A stretch of 64,000 nt of DNA from Bradyrhizobiaceae bacterium (GCA_020544565.1 CP078014.1:1986016-2050015), one strand, 5' to 3'. Positions 54,982 through 63,729 are shown, counted from the stretch's first letter. The notes: generated from the letters alone by a model not told the origin. Program-made: numbers and translations.

Positions 54982-55854
54982 TCAAGCCACCTCCACCAGA
55001 GTCGGAGGCTTGCGCGATAGCAGCATCACAGCGATACCGAGGACGACCACGATCATTCCGGCAAGCCGCAACGTCCCGAACTGCTCGTTGAACACGATGC
55101 TGGAAGCGCCCGCGCCGAAGAACGGGATCAGCAGTGCGAAAGGCACCACCTGCGCCGCAGAATAATTCTGCAACAGACGCCCCCATATCCAGTAGCCGAG
55201 CGTGGTGCCGAGAAGCGCCAGCGCCAGCACGCAGGCCACCACGCCCGCCGAAAGGTGGGTGAGAGAGTGCCACGTCACGGCCACGCCATCGACCCAGAGC
55301 AAAAAGGATACGAGCGGCACCAGCGCAAAGAGACTGATCCATGCGAACAGATTCAACATCGGCACATTCTGCGCCCGACGGAAAAGCAGGTTCGACAGTG
55401 CGAAGCTGATCGGCGCCGTCATCGACAGCGCAAACGCATGGACGGTGAAATCGTATCCGACCGTAAAGCAGATCAGGAGCAGCCCGCACATCGCGATCGC
55501 GATCCCAAGGAGTTGCCGTCGCGTCGGAAATTCCTTGAGAAACAGAGCGGCAAAAGCGACCGTGAACAGCGCCTGACTCTGCACGATCACGGCGGTCAGT
55601 CCGGGCGGCACGCCGTAGGCCATGCCGTAGGTCTGCGCCAGAAACTGAGCCACCAGCAGCCAGCTCGTGGCCGCGATCAGGGTCCACGACAACCGGGGCG
55701 GCGGCAACAGCAGGCATGGCAACGCCGTGATGGCGAAGCGCAGCGTCGTCATCAGCGTCGCCGACATCTCGTCGATCGCGAACCGGGTCAGCACAAAGCC
55801 CAGTCCCCAGATCACGGCGACGGCGAGAGCCAGCGCGACATCGATCGGCTTCAT
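54982..55854 (-). CDS. EamA-family (DMT) transporter
   Basis: 290 residues from the ATG at 55854; the upstream extension of the frame is the ilvH shadow. Ten hydrophobic segments in two EamA halves are visible (VIWGLGFVLTRFAIDEMSATLMTTLRFAITALPCLL; LLGTTLGYWIWGRLLQNYSAAQVVPFALLIPFFGAGASSIVFNEQFG). RhtA-type members export amino acids. It lies 19 bp behind ilvH in the same direction, hence probably transcribed with ilvIH. Confidence 0.88.
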   Translation of the reverse strand: MKPIDVALALAVAVIWGLGFVLTRFAIDEMSATLMTTLRFAITALPCLLLPPPRLSWTLIAATSWLLVAQFLAQTYGMAYGVPPGLTAVIVQSQALFTVAFAALFLKEFPTRRQLLGIAIAMCGLLLICFTVGYDFTVHAFALSMTAPISFALSNLLFRRAQNVPMLNLFAWISLFALVPLVSFLLWVDGVAVTWHSLTHLSAGVVACVLALALLGTTLGYWIWGRLLQNYSAAQVVPFALLIPFFGAGASSIVFNEQFGTLRLAGMIVVVLGIAVMLLSRKPPTLVEVA

Positions 55855-55873
55855 GGCACTGGGCGAGATGCGG

Positions 55874-56416
55874 TCACATCCCTTCCGGCCCGCGCGAGAT
55901 GGCGGCCACCCCGGTGCGCGACACTTCGACGAGCCCGAGCGGCACCATGAGATTGACGAACTGATCGATCTTCGAGGTGCCGCCGGTGATCTCGAACACG
56001 AAGCTCTCATTGGTGGCGTCGATCACGCGCGCCCGGAACGCTTCGGCGAGCCGCATCGCCTCGATGCGCTGGTCGCCGGTGCTCCTGACCTTGACCATCG
56101 CCAGCTCGCGCTCGATGGCGCGGCCGGTGAGCGACATGTCCACCACGCGATACACCGGGATCATGCGATCGAGCTGGTGCTTGATCTGCTGGATCACCAT
56201 CGGCGTGCCGGTGGTGACGATAGTGATGCGCGACATGTGCTTGGCGTGTTCGGTTTCCGACACCGTGAGACTGTCGATGTTGTAACCGCGGCCGGAGAAC
56301 AGGCCGATCACGCGCGCCAGCACGCCGGGCTCGTTCTGCACCAGCACTGCGAGCGTATGCGTCTCGTTCGGATCGTGACGCTCTTCCATGAAGTAGGCGG
56401 AAGCGGGTTGTTCCAT
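55874..56416 (-). CDS. ilvH: Acetolactate synthase regulatory (small) subunit
   Basis: 180 residues from the ATG at 56416; an ATG ten codons upstream overlaps the small gene at 56436. The ACT domain is seen in HTLAVLVQNEPGVLARVIGLFSGRGYNIDSLTVSETE, which forms the valine-binding site, followed by the ALS_ss_C domain (KIDQFVNLMVPLGLVEVSRTGVAAISRG). It activates the catalytic subunit IlvI and confers valine feedback. The gene is separated from ilvI by an unusual small ORF instead of lying directly behind it. Confidence 0.94.
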   Translation of the reverse strand: MEQPASAYFMEERHDPNETHTLAVLVQNEPGVLARVIGLFSGRGYNIDSLTVSETEHAKHMSRITIVTTGTPMVIQQIKHQLDRMIPVYRVVDMSLTGRAIERELAMVKVRSTGDQRIEAMRLAEAFRARVIDATNESFVFEITGGTSKIDQFVNLMVPLGLVEVSRTGVAAISRGPEGM

Positions 56417-56435
56417 TGCAGTATCTTTCAATTTG

Positions 56436-56717
56436 TCACAGACCATGATGTTTCAATGCATTTAAGCTTAACGCCATGCCGCGATCATCAACGGCGTTGT
56501 GACCCTCCAACAACGCAAGAACAAAATCCTTTGCGAGGTTAAGCGCCTGTTTTTCATCTACTCCGTAAATTTCACGATCCTTGTTCAAGATCGGATATGT
56601 ACGCACAACACAAAAGCTATCTTCACCTTTCGTCACAGGACTGAAAATTTGAATATGCAGTGGTTGCGACGAACTCCCGTCCTTCAAAAAACCACGCAAC
56701 TCATAGACTATAGACAT
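56436..56717 (-). CDS. Small protein inserted between ilvI and ilvH, function unknown
   Basis: 93 residues; the ATG at 56717 overlaps the ilvI stop (TGATG), so it is translationally coupled. I do not recognise the family. The sequence MSIVYELRGFLKDGSSSQPLHI...FCVVRTYPILNKDREIYGVDEKQALNLAKDFVLALLEGH looks like a compact alpha/beta fold. The base composition is visibly AT-richer than both neighbours (long A/T runs, codons such as TTA, AAA and ATA). It appears to be a foreign insertion. Confidence 0.75.
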   Translation of the reverse strand: MSIVYELRGFLKDGSSSQPLHIQIFSPVTKGEDSFCVVRTYPILNKDREIYGVDEKQALNLAKDFVLALLEGHNAVDDRGMALSLNALKHHGL

Positions 56718-58495
56718 CACACTAATGCCTTGCCGCCAGCGAACGCCGCCGCGGTCGTCTCATCATTGGCTTCCGCGGGCAGAAGCATCTCGTTATGCGC
56801 CTTGCCCGACGGGATCATCGGGAAGCAGTTCTCCAGCGCGGCGACGCAACAGTCGAACAGCACCGGCTTCTTCACCCGGATCATCTCCTCGATCGCGGCG
56901 TCGAGATCGCCCGGCTTGCTCGCCCGCATGCCGACGCATCCATAGGCGTCCGCGAGCTTGACGAAATCCGGCAGCGCCTCGGAATAGGAATGCGACAGCC
57001 GGTTGCCGTGCAGCAGTTGTTGCCACTGGCGCACCATGCCCATGTAATGGTTGTTGAGGATGAAGATCTTGATCGGCAGCTCGTACTGCACTGCCGTTGA
57101 CATTTCCTGGATCGTCATCTGCACCGAGGCGTCGCCGGCGATGTCGATGACGAGGCTGTCGCGATGCGCCACCTGCACGCCGAGCGCCGCCGGCAGGCCA
57201 TAGCCCATGGTGCCGAGCCCGCCGGACGTCATCCAGTGATGCGGCTGCTCGAAACCGAAGAACTGCGCCGCCCACATCTGGTGCTGGCCGACCTCGGTGG
57301 TGATGTAGGTGTCCTTGCCCCGGGTCAGGTCGAACAGCCGCTGGATCGCATATTGCGGCATGATGACGTCGTCGTTCTTCCGGTAGGCCAGCGAATTGCG
57401 CGCGCGCCAGCGCCCGATCTCGAACCACCACGGATCGATCTTGGGTTTTTTCGGTTCCGCCTTGAACGCCGCCAGCAGGTCCGTGAGCACATGGGCGACG
57501 TCGCCGATGATCGGCACGTCGACGCGGATGTTCTTGTTGATCGACGAGGGATCGATATCGATATGGATCTTCTTCGAGTTCGGCGAGAACGCGTCGGTGC
57601 GCCCGGTGATGCGGTCGTCAAAGCGCGCGCCGATGCACAGCATGACGTCGCAATCATGCATCGCCATGTTGGCCTCGTAGGTGCCGTGCATGCCGAGCAT
57701 GCCGAGCCAGTTCTTGCCCGAGGCCGGATAGGCGCCGAGCCCCATCAGCGTCGAGGTGATGGGAAAGCCGGTCGCTTCCACCAGCTCGCGCAGCAGCTTC
57801 GAAGCTTCCGGCCCCGAATTGATGACGCCGCCGCCGCTATAGATGACGGGGCGCTTGGCCGACGCCATCAGCGCCACCGCCTTGCGGATCTGGGCGGCGT
57901 CGCCCTTCACCCGCGGGGCGTAGGAGATATGCACGTCCGACTTGCGCGGCGGATGATAGGTGCCGGTGGCGAACTGCACGTCTTTCGGCACGTCGACGAC
58001 GACCGGGCCGGGACGGCCTGTGGTCGCGACATAGAACGCCTCGTGCAGCACCTTGGCGAGATCGTTGACGTCGCGCACCAGCCAGTTGTGCTTGGTGCAT
58101 GGCCGGGTGATGCCGACGGTGTCGCATTCCTGGAACGCATCGTTGCCAATCAGGTGGGTCGGCACCTGACCGGTGATGCACACCAGCGGAATGGAATCCA
58201 TCAGCGCGTCGGTCAGCGGCGTCACCATGTTGGTGGCGCCCGGCCCCGAGGTCACCAGCACGACGCCCGGCTTGCCGGTGGAGCGCGCATAGCCTTCCGC
58301 CGCATGGCCCGCGCCCTGCTCGTGCCGCACCAGAATGTGCTCGATGTCGCTCTGCTGGAAAATCTCGTCATAGATCGGAAGCACCGCGCCACCCGGATAA
58401 CCGAAGAGGTGCTCGACCCCGTGATCCTTGAGCGCGCGCACGATCATCGCCGCGCCGGTCATCTGATTGGGATCGTGTTTCTCTGTCTCGCTCAT
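56717..58495 (-). CDS. ilvI: Acetolactate synthase large (catalytic) subunit
   Basis: 592 residues. TPP-dependent carboligase with the conserved FGYPGGAVLPIYDEI, Glu59 in VRHEQGAGHAAEGYAR, VTSGPGATNMVTPL, and the TPP/Mg2+ motif IAGDASVQMTIQEMSTAV...FILNNHYMGMVRQWQ. It makes acetolactate and acetohydroxybutyrate, the first common step of branched-chain amino acid synthesis. It is controlled by the leader peptide and terminator directly upstream. Confidence 0.96.
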   Translation of the reverse strand: MSETEKHDPNQMTGAAMIVRALKDHGVEHLFGYPGGAVLPIYDEIFQQSDIEHILVRHEQGAGHAAEGYARSTGKPGVVLVTSGPGATNMVTPLTDALMDSIPLVCITGQVPTHLIGNDAFQECDTVGITRPCTKHNWLVRDVNDLAKVLHEAFYVATTGRPGPVVVDVPKDVQFATGTYHPPRKSDVHISYAPRVKGDAAQIRKAVALMASAKRPVIYSGGGVINSGPEASKLLRELVEATGFPITSTLMGLGAYPASGKNWLGMLGMHGTYEANMAMHDCDVMLCIGARFDDRITGRTDAFSPNSKKIHIDIDPSSINKNIRVDVPIIGDVAHVLTDLLAAFKAEPKKPKIDPWWFEIGRWRARNSLAYRKNDDVIMPQYAIQRLFDLTRGKDTYITTEVGQHQMWAAQFFGFEQPHHWMTSGGLGTMGYGLPAALGVQVAHRDSLVIDIAGDASVQMTIQEMSTAVQYELPIKIFILNNHYMGMVRQWQQLLHGNRLSHSYSEALPDFVKLADAYGCVGMRASKPGDLDAAIEEMIRVKKPVLFDCCVAALENCFPMIPSGKAHNEMLLPAEANDETTAAAFAGGKALV

Positions 58496-58552
58496 GGTTC
58501 GCTCCGGAGCGCCCTGCCGTGGGCGCGGCTTCTGGTATCTGGTTCGGACAAT

Positions 58553-58575
58553 AAAAAAGGGCCCGAAAGGACCCT
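58553..58575 (-). terminator. Attenuator terminator of the ilv operon
   Basis: Minus strand stem AGGGTCC / GGGCCCT with loop TTTC, followed by TTTTTTAT. It lies between the leader peptide stop and the ilvI start. It is preceded by a hairpin (GCACACCGC / GCGGTGTGC) that could serve as pause or antiterminator structure. Confidence 0.88.
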
Positions 58576-58603
58576 CCGCACACCGCCTTGTCGTGGGTAG
58601 CCG

Positions 58604-58669
58604 TCAGCCACCCCCAGCGGTGTGCCGGGTTACGACGACAATAAGAAGATTAGTAACTTTATTGCGCAT
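58604..58669 (-). CDS. ilvL: ilv leader peptide (attenuator)
   Basis: 21 residues starting MRNKVTNLLIVVVTRH and ending AGGG: two Leu, one Ile and three Val codons in a row (residues 8-13). This is the composition expected of an ilv leader that senses charged tRNA for all three branched-chain amino acids. A promoter (58701-58728) lies just upstream and a Rho-independent terminator just downstream. Confidence 0.85.
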   Translation of the reverse strand: MRNKVTNLLIVVVTRHTAGGG

Positions 58670-58700
58670 GATCGTCGCACTTTTTCCAAAGGTTGCGCGG

Positions 58701-58728
58701 GTTATACGAGCCCTTCTGGGAATGTCAA
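58701..58728 (-). promoter_or_regulatory. Promoter of the ilvI operon
   Basis: Minus strand -35 TTGACA (58728-58723) and -10 TATAAC (58706-58701) with a 16-bp spacer. The leader peptide ATG lies 32 bp downstream of the -10 element. Confidence 0.8.
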
Positions 58729-58794
58729 CCCCGCGCGGGCTGCAAACATACGCGCCTCACAGCGTTTGGCGAGGGGGGAAAGTGCATGCCTCAC

Positions 58795-58917
58795 CGTCAT
58801 TGCGAGCCAACGGGTCCGGCTTCGCCGGCCCGATGACAGGCTCCACGAAGCAATCCAGTGCCTTAAGACCCGGGAGAAGACGGGATTGCTTCGGAGCTCA
58901 CGCTCCTCGCAATGACG
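58795..58917. repeat. Dispersed CGTCATTGCGAG...CTCGCAATGACG element
   Basis: Terminal inverted repeats CGTCATTGCGAG / CTCGCAATGACG flank an internal segment with AAGCAATCCAG...GGGATTGCTTCGG. I recognise the phrase as a common intergenic repeat in Bradyrhizobium-related genomes. It overlaps the 3' end of miaA, so the last residues PSLRGA and the stop of miaA come from the element. Confidence 0.75.
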
Positions 58918-59854
58918 GCTGCGTTCGGGACTGAATCCGGGCCCACGCGTCCTCCGGCGCGACCCACGCGAATTCCGGCAATTGATGCCGAAACCAGGTG
59001 AACTGCCGCTTGGCGTAGTGACGGGTATCGATCTGGCCGATCTCGACCGCCTGCTCCAGCGTGATCTCGCCTTTGAGGTAGCGCATCAGCGCCGGCACGC
59101 CGTGGGCCTTCATCGCGGGCAACAGCGGATCGAGCCGGCGCGCCGCCAAGGCCGCGACCTCATCCAGCGCGCCGTGCGCGACCATCGTCTCGAAACGCGC
59201 ATTGATGCGGGCATAAAGTTCCTTGCGATCGGGCGCGAGGAAGACGGCCGTCACCCCCTCTGGATCGAGCAACGGCGGCAGCGCCTCGTTGTGCCAGTCC
59301 GGCAGCGCACGGCCCGTGGCCTCGATTACTTCCAGCGCCCGCGCCACGCGCGCGCTGTCGCGCGGTTTCAGCTTCGCGCCGGACACAGGATCGCGCAACA
59401 TCAACTGGGCATGAAGCGCCTCGACACCCTCGCGCTCCATTCGCGCCCGGACATCGTCACGCACCTCAGCAGGAATCGGCGGCACCGCCGAGAGCCCGCG
59501 CGTCAGCGCCTTGAAGTAGAGCCCCGTGCCGCCGATGAAGATCGGCAGTTGCCCCGCCGCTCTTGCTTCGGCCAGCGCCATCGCCGCATCCGCGACCCAG
59601 GCGCCGGCCGAACAGTTCACCGCCGCGTCGCAGGTTCCATACAGCCGGTGCGGAACGCGCGCCTCTTCCTCCACGGTCGGTCGCGCCGTCAGCACACGCA
59701 GATCGCGATAGACCTGCATGGAATCGGTATTGATGACGATGCCGCCGGTCGCCTCGGCAACAGCGAGCGCCAGCGCCGACTTGCCGCTGGCCGTCGGCCC
59801 TGCGATAAGCACGGCCTTGGTCAACCGCCCCTCCCTCACGCCATCCTCACCCAT
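58898..59854 (-). CDS. miaA: tRNA dimethylallyltransferase
   Basis: 318 residues. P-loop [12 protein letters not shown] (residues 19-30), [20 protein letters not shown] and [14 protein letters not shown] are the MiaA signatures. It transfers the dimethylallyl group to A37 of tRNAs that read UNN codons. The ATG at 59854 leaves only 9 bp to the divergent serB start; a TTG at 59824 with SD GAGGGGCGG is an alternative. The C-terminal SLRGA tail comes from the dispersed repeat. Confidence 0.94.
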   Translation of the reverse strand: MGEDGVREGRLTKAVLIAGPTASGKSALALAVAEATGGIVINTDSMQVYRDLRVLTARPTVEEEARVPHRLYGTCDAAVNCSAGAWVADAAMALAEARAAGQLPIFIGGTGLYFKALTRGLSAVPPIPAEVRDDVRARMEREGVEALHAQLMLRDPVSGAKLKPRDSARVARALEVIEATGRALPDWHNEALPPLLDPEGVTAVFLAPDRKELYARINARFETMVAHGALDEVAALAARRLDPLLPAMKAHGVPALMRYLKGEITLEQAVEIGQIDTRHYAKRQFTWFRHQLPEFAWVAPEDAWARIQSRTQPSLRGA

Positions 59855-59863
59855 TAGGCCGTC

Positions 59864-60757
59864 ATGTCACTCGTCGCCACGCTGATCTGCAATCCCGCCG
59901 AGCCCGAACTCGACCAGACCGCCATCGAGGCTGCCCGCGCCGTGCTGCCGTCGCCGGAGCAGGCCGACTGGCTGTTCGAGGGCGTCGCCGCCGACATCTG
60001 CTTTAGCAGCAGCGACGACATTCGCACAATTTCCGACACGCTACGCGCGGCGCTCAGCGACTTGCGCGTGGACGTGGTGGTGCAGCCGGTGCTCGACCGG
60101 CGCAAGAAACTGCTGCTGGCCGACATGGACTCCACCATGATTGGCCAGGAGTGCATCGACGAGCTGGCGGATTTCGCCGGCCTCAAGGCCCATGTCGCCG
60201 CCATCACCGAGCGCGCCATGCGCGGCGAGATTGCGTTCGAACCGGCGCTGCGCGAGCGCGTGGCGCTGTTGAAGGACCTGCCGGTCACGGTGGTGGACGA
60301 GGTTCTGAAAGACCGCATCACGCTGACGCCGGGCGGCGTCGAACTGGTCCGCACCATGCGCGCCAACGGCGCCTATACCTGCCTGGTGTCCGGCGGCTTC
60401 ACTCTGTTCACGCGACAGGTGGCCGAATGGATCGGCTTTCAGGAAAACCGCGCCAACACCTTGCTGACAAACGACGGCAAGCTGACGGGCGCCGTCGCGG
60501 AGCCCATTCTGGGGCGCGACGCCAAGCTCGCGACGCTGGTCGACCTGCGCGAGTCGTTCGACCTCGACAATCTCGACACAATGGTGGTCGGCGACGGCGC
60601 CAACGACCTCGCCATGATCGAGCAGGCCGGCCTCGGCGTCGCCTATCACGCCAAGCCGGCGGTCGCCGCCGCCGCCGGCGCGCGGATCGATCACGGCGAT
60701 CTCACCGCGCTGCTTTACGCACAGGGTTACAAGCGCAGCGAGTTCGTGAGCGAGTAG
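59864..60757 (+). CDS. serB: Phosphoserine phosphatase
   Basis: 297 residues. HAD motifs: Asp87 and Asp89 in [34 protein letters not shown], and [24 protein letters not shown]. The N-terminal 75 residues resemble an ACT-like regulatory domain found in many SerB proteins. It hydrolyses phosphoserine to serine in the last step of serine synthesis. Divergent from miaA. Confidence 0.95.
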   Translation: MSLVATLICNPAEPELDQTAIEAARAVLPSPEQADWLFEGVAADICFSSSDDIRTISDTLRAALSDLRVDVVVQPVLDRRKKLLLADMDSTMIGQECIDELADFAGLKAHVAAITERAMRGEIAFEPALRERVALLKDLPVTVVDEVLKDRITLTPGGVELVRTMRANGAYTCLVSGGFTLFTRQVAEWIGFQENRANTLLTNDGKLTGAVAEPILGRDAKLATLVDLRESFDLDNLDTMVVGDGANDLAMIEQAGLGVAYHAKPAVAAAAGARIDHGDLTALLYAQGYKRSEFVSE

Positions 60758-60783
60758 CGAATAGAAAAAATCTTCCTATTCGC
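60757..60783. terminator. Hairpin between convergent serB and degP
   Basis: GCGAATAG / CTATTCGC with an A/T-rich loop (60765-60775), flanked by further GAGTAGCGA / TCGCTACTC pairing. A-rich and T-rich sides favour termination in both directions. The unit also resembles a small dispersed repeat. Confidence 0.6.
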
Positions 60784-60797
60784 CACTCGCTACTCGC

Positions 60798-62312
60798 CTA
60801 CTTCAGCGACAGCGCGACGAACCGCACCTCGCCGTCGCCGTTCGAGACCAGCAGCAGCACGGACTTCTTGCCGTCCTTCTTCAACTGCTCGATGCGCTTC
60901 TTGACGTCGGCGGCGTTGGTGACGGATTCCTGCGCCACCTCGACGATGACGTCGCCCGGTCCGAGGCGCTTCTCGGCCGCGTCCGACCCCGGCTCGACGC
61001 CGGTGACGACCACGCCCTTGACGCTGTCCTTGATCTTGAAGCGCGCGCGCTGATCCTTGCCGAGGCCGGCGAGATCGAGGCCGAGGACCCTCTGCACCGC
61101 CGGCTTCTCGGCTTCCACCGGAGCCGTGCTCTTGTTGGATGCCTCAACCACCTTCTCGCCGTCATCGAGACGGCCGAGGGTGACCTTGCGGGTCTCCTCC
61201 TTGCCCTTGCGGATGATGACCACGTCCACCGCCTTGCCGACCGGGGAGTCGGCGACGGCGCGCGGCAGATCCTTCATCTCCTTGATGTCCTTGCCGTCGA
61301 AGCGGATCACCACGTCGCCAGGCTCGATCCCGGCCGGCTTGGCCGGTCCCTTGTCGTCGACGCCGGCCACCAGCGCACCGCGCGCGGGCTTGATGTTGAG
61401 GCTTTCGGCGATCTCGTCCGTCACCTGCTGGATGCGGACACCAAGCCAGCCGCGGCGCACTTCCTTGAACTGGCGCAACTGATCGACCACCGCCACCACG
61501 GTCTTGGACGGCACGGCGAAACCGATGCCGATCGAGCCGCCGGACGGCGAGATGATCGCGGTGTTGACGCCGATCACTTCGCCGTCGAGGTTGAACAGCG
61601 GGCCGCCGGAATTGCCGCGATTGATGGCGGCGTCGGTCTGGATGTAGTTGTCATACGGCCCCGAATTGATGTCGCGGTTGCGCGCCGAGACGATGCCCGC
61701 CGTCACCGTGCCGCCGAGGCTGAACGGATTGCCGATGGCGATCACCCACTCGCCGAGCCGCAGACTGTCGGAGTTGCCGAATTTCACCGCCGTCAGCTTC
61801 TTCTCCGGCGGCGTGAACTTGAGAACGGCGAGATCGCTCTTCTTGTCGCGGCCGACCAGGGTGGCCTTGATCTTGGTGCCGTCGTTGAGGATGACGTTGA
61901 TCTCGTCGGCATCGGCGATGACGTGATTGTTGGTCACCACGGTGCCGTCGGTGTCGATGATGAAACCGGAGCCGAGCGAGTTCACCTTGCGCGGCGCGTT
62001 GTTGCCAAGGCCGCCGCGGCGGTTCTTGAAGAACTCCTCGAAGAACTCGTTGAACGGCGAATCCGGCGGCAGTTGCGGCGTCGCACCGCGCCTGCCGTTC
62101 TTGCCGCCGCTGTCGGCGTCGCCGTCGATGCCGCCCTTGGCCTCCACGGTCTGCGACGTCGAGATGTTCACCACCGCATCGATCACCTTTTCGGCGACGT
62201 CGGCGATGCCGTCGGGGCCGCGGGCGAAGGCGGGCGTGGCAGCGATCGCGAGGCCCACCGCGGCAGCCAGCGGCAGGATGCGGCGGCTCAATGCTTGAAG
62301 CGCATCGGACAT
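60798..62312 (-). CDS. degP: Periplasmic serine protease DegP/HtrA (Do)
   Basis: 504 residues from the ATG at 62312 with SD AGGAGAC. Signal peptide LPLAAAVGLAIAATPAFA. Catalytic triad His130 (VTNNHVIADA), Asp160 (KKSDLAVLKF) and Ser235 (INRGNSGGPLF) are present, followed by two PDZ domains (about 290-380 and 410-500). A low-complexity loop (residues 57-108) precedes the protease core. It degrades or refolds misfolded envelope proteins. Located behind hflK-hflC-DUF2065, as in many alphaproteobacteria. Confidence 0.95.
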   Translation of the reverse strand: MSDALQALSRRILPLAAAVGLAIAATPAFARGPDGIADVAEKVIDAVVNISTSQTVEAKGGIDGDADSGGKNGRRGATPQLPPDSPFNEFFEEFFKNRRGGLGNNAPRKVNSLGSGFIIDTDGTVVTNNHVIADADEINVILNDGTKIKATLVGRDKKSDLAVLKFTPPEKKLTAVKFGNSDSLRLGEWVIAIGNPFSLGGTVTAGIVSARNRDINSGPYDNYIQTDAAINRGNSGGPLFNLDGEVIGVNTAIISPSGGSIGIGFAVPSKTVVAVVDQLRQFKEVRRGWLGVRIQQVTDEIAESLNIKPARGALVAGVDDKGPAKPAGIEPGDVVIRFDGKDIKEMKDLPRAVADSPVGKAVDVVIIRKGKEETRKVTLGRLDDGEKVVEASNKSTAPVEAEKPAVQRVLGLDLAGLGKDQRARFKIKDSVKGVVVTGVEPGSDAAEKRLGPGDVIVEVAQESVTNAADVKKRIEQLKKDGKKSVLLLVSNGDGEVRFVALSLK

Positions 62313-62479
62313 GGTCGAAAAGTCTCCTGAAAGGAAGCGGATCATCTGTTCTCAATGTGCGCCCGAACAGGACGGACGCGCAAGCACGGACAACCGGCCG
62401 GATGGCCGGCGATCATCGCGCCGATTGCGGCGAAAAGCCGGCTTTTGCCCCGTATGGATCGCGCGCCGGCTCGGGTTAT

Positions 62480-62574
62480 TTCCGTTCCGATCAAATCGGA
62501 ACGGGGCTCTCGCTCGTTGTTTTGACGCGTTTTCCTGACGCGAACCGGTAACCACTTCGCTCGGAAACGCTCTA
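62480..62574. repeat. Dispersed repeat with CCGTTCCGAT stem
   Basis: CCGTTCCGAT / ATCGGAACGG with a 3-base loop (62482-62504), followed by a block containing GACGCGTTTTCCTGACGCG and ACCGGTAACCACTTCGCTCGG. Both blocks recur together in intergenic regions of Bradyrhizobiaceae as far as I remember. It ends at the stop of the DUF2065 gene and separates it from degP. Upstream bases also hold the palindrome AAAAGCCGGCTTTT (62433-62446). Confidence 0.65.
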
Positions 62575-62772
62575 ATGGCGCACCAGCCAGATCAGGATCA
62601 GGCCGGCGATCGCCGAGACGAGGCCGACCACGCGCAGGATATTGTCCGGCGATTCCAGCGCACTTTTCATGGCGGAGCGCATCCAGTGAGGGCTCGCCGT
62701 AAACAGCAGTCCTTCCAGGACCAGCACCATTCCGAGCCCGACGAGGAAATCGCCGAATCCAACTGACCTCAT
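62572..62772 (-). CDS. DUF2065 family membrane protein (YjeT-like)
   Basis: 66 residues with two hydrophobic helices (FLVGLGMVLVLEGLLFTASP and ILRVVGLVSAIAGLILIWLV). Small proteins of this family are commonly found next to hflC, as here (39 bp behind it). The function is not known; association with the HflKC complex is suggested by position only. Confidence 0.85.
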   Translation of the reverse strand: MRSVGFGDFLVGLGMVLVLEGLLFTASPHWMRSAMKSALESPDNILRVVGLVSAIAGLILIWLVRH

Positions 62773-62811
62773 CAGACGCTCCCCCCTGCCCGACCGCTTG
62801 CGTCCCTTATA

Positions 62812-63729
62812 TCAACGCTGGGACGCCGCCGCACCGGGCGCCGGCGCGGGCGCCGCCGCCTTGCCGTTGGGGTTGTCGAAGAAGCGGAAGAACTCCGAGT
62901 CCGGACGCAGCAGATAACGCGTTTCGTTATGCTTGAGACTGTTTTCGTAGGCAGCCATCGAGCGATAGAACGCGAAGAAATCCGGATCCTTGCCATAGGC
63001 TTCCGCGAACAGGCGGTTGCGCTCGGCGTCGCCCTCGCCGCGGATCTTGTCCGACGACGAATTGGCTTCGGCGACGATGACGGTGGCCTCGCGATCGGCC
63101 CGCGAGCGGATCTCCTGCGCCCGTTCGCCGCCGCGGGCGCGGAACTCGGCGGCCTCGCGCTGACGCTCGGTCTGCATGCGCTGATAGACCGCCTGGCTGT
63201 TCTGCTCGGGCAGATCGGCGCGGCGGATGCGCACGTCGATCACCGCGATGCCGTAGCTCGCCGCTTCCCGGTCGAGCTGTTCGCGAATCCGGGCCATCAG
63301 CACGTCGCGTTCGTCGCGCACCACCTGGATGAAGGTGACCTCGCCGAGCACGCGGCGCAGCGCCGCGTTGAGCAGCGTGGTGAGCTGGATGTTGGCCGCC
63401 TGGATCGAACCGAGGGTCTGATAGAACCGCAGCGGATCGGTGATACGATAGCGCGCGAACGCATCGACCACGAGGCGCTTCTGATCGGAGGCGATGACTT
63501 CCTGCGCCGGATTCTCGAGATCGAGGATCCGCTTGTCGATGCTGATGACCGTGTCGATGAACGGCACCTTGAAGTTCAGGCCGGGCTGCTGCACGGCGCG
63601 CACCGGATCGCCGAGTCGCACCACCAGCGCCTGCTCGGTCTGGCTCACGGTGAACACCGAGCTGTAGCCGACGATGGCGACGATCAGCACGACGAAGAGA
63701 GTAACGATACCTGCGATGCCGGATTTCAT
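62812..63729 (-). CDS. hflC: Protease modulator HflC (SPFH/band 7)
   Basis: 305 residues. An N-terminal membrane anchor (IAGIVTLFVVLIVAIVGYSSVFTVSQTEQALVVRLGDPV) is followed by the SPFH domain and a helical region rich in Glu/Arg/Ala (QTERQREAAEFRARGGERAQEIRSRADREA), which forms coiled coils. The C-terminus is Ala/Pro-rich. With HflK it forms a membrane cage that modulates FtsH. The start overlaps the hflK stop (ATGA). Confidence 0.94.
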   Translation of the reverse strand: MKSGIAGIVTLFVVLIVAIVGYSSVFTVSQTEQALVVRLGDPVRAVQQPGLNFKVPFIDTVISIDKRILDLENPAQEVIASDQKRLVVDAFARYRITDPLRFYQTLGSIQAANIQLTTLLNAALRRVLGEVTFIQVVRDERDVLMARIREQLDREAASYGIAVIDVRIRRADLPEQNSQAVYQRMQTERQREAAEFRARGGERAQEIRSRADREATVIVAEANSSSDKIRGEGDAERNRLFAEAYGKDPDFFAFYRSMAAYENSLKHNETRYLLRPDSEFFRFFDNPNGKAAAPAPAPGAAASQR

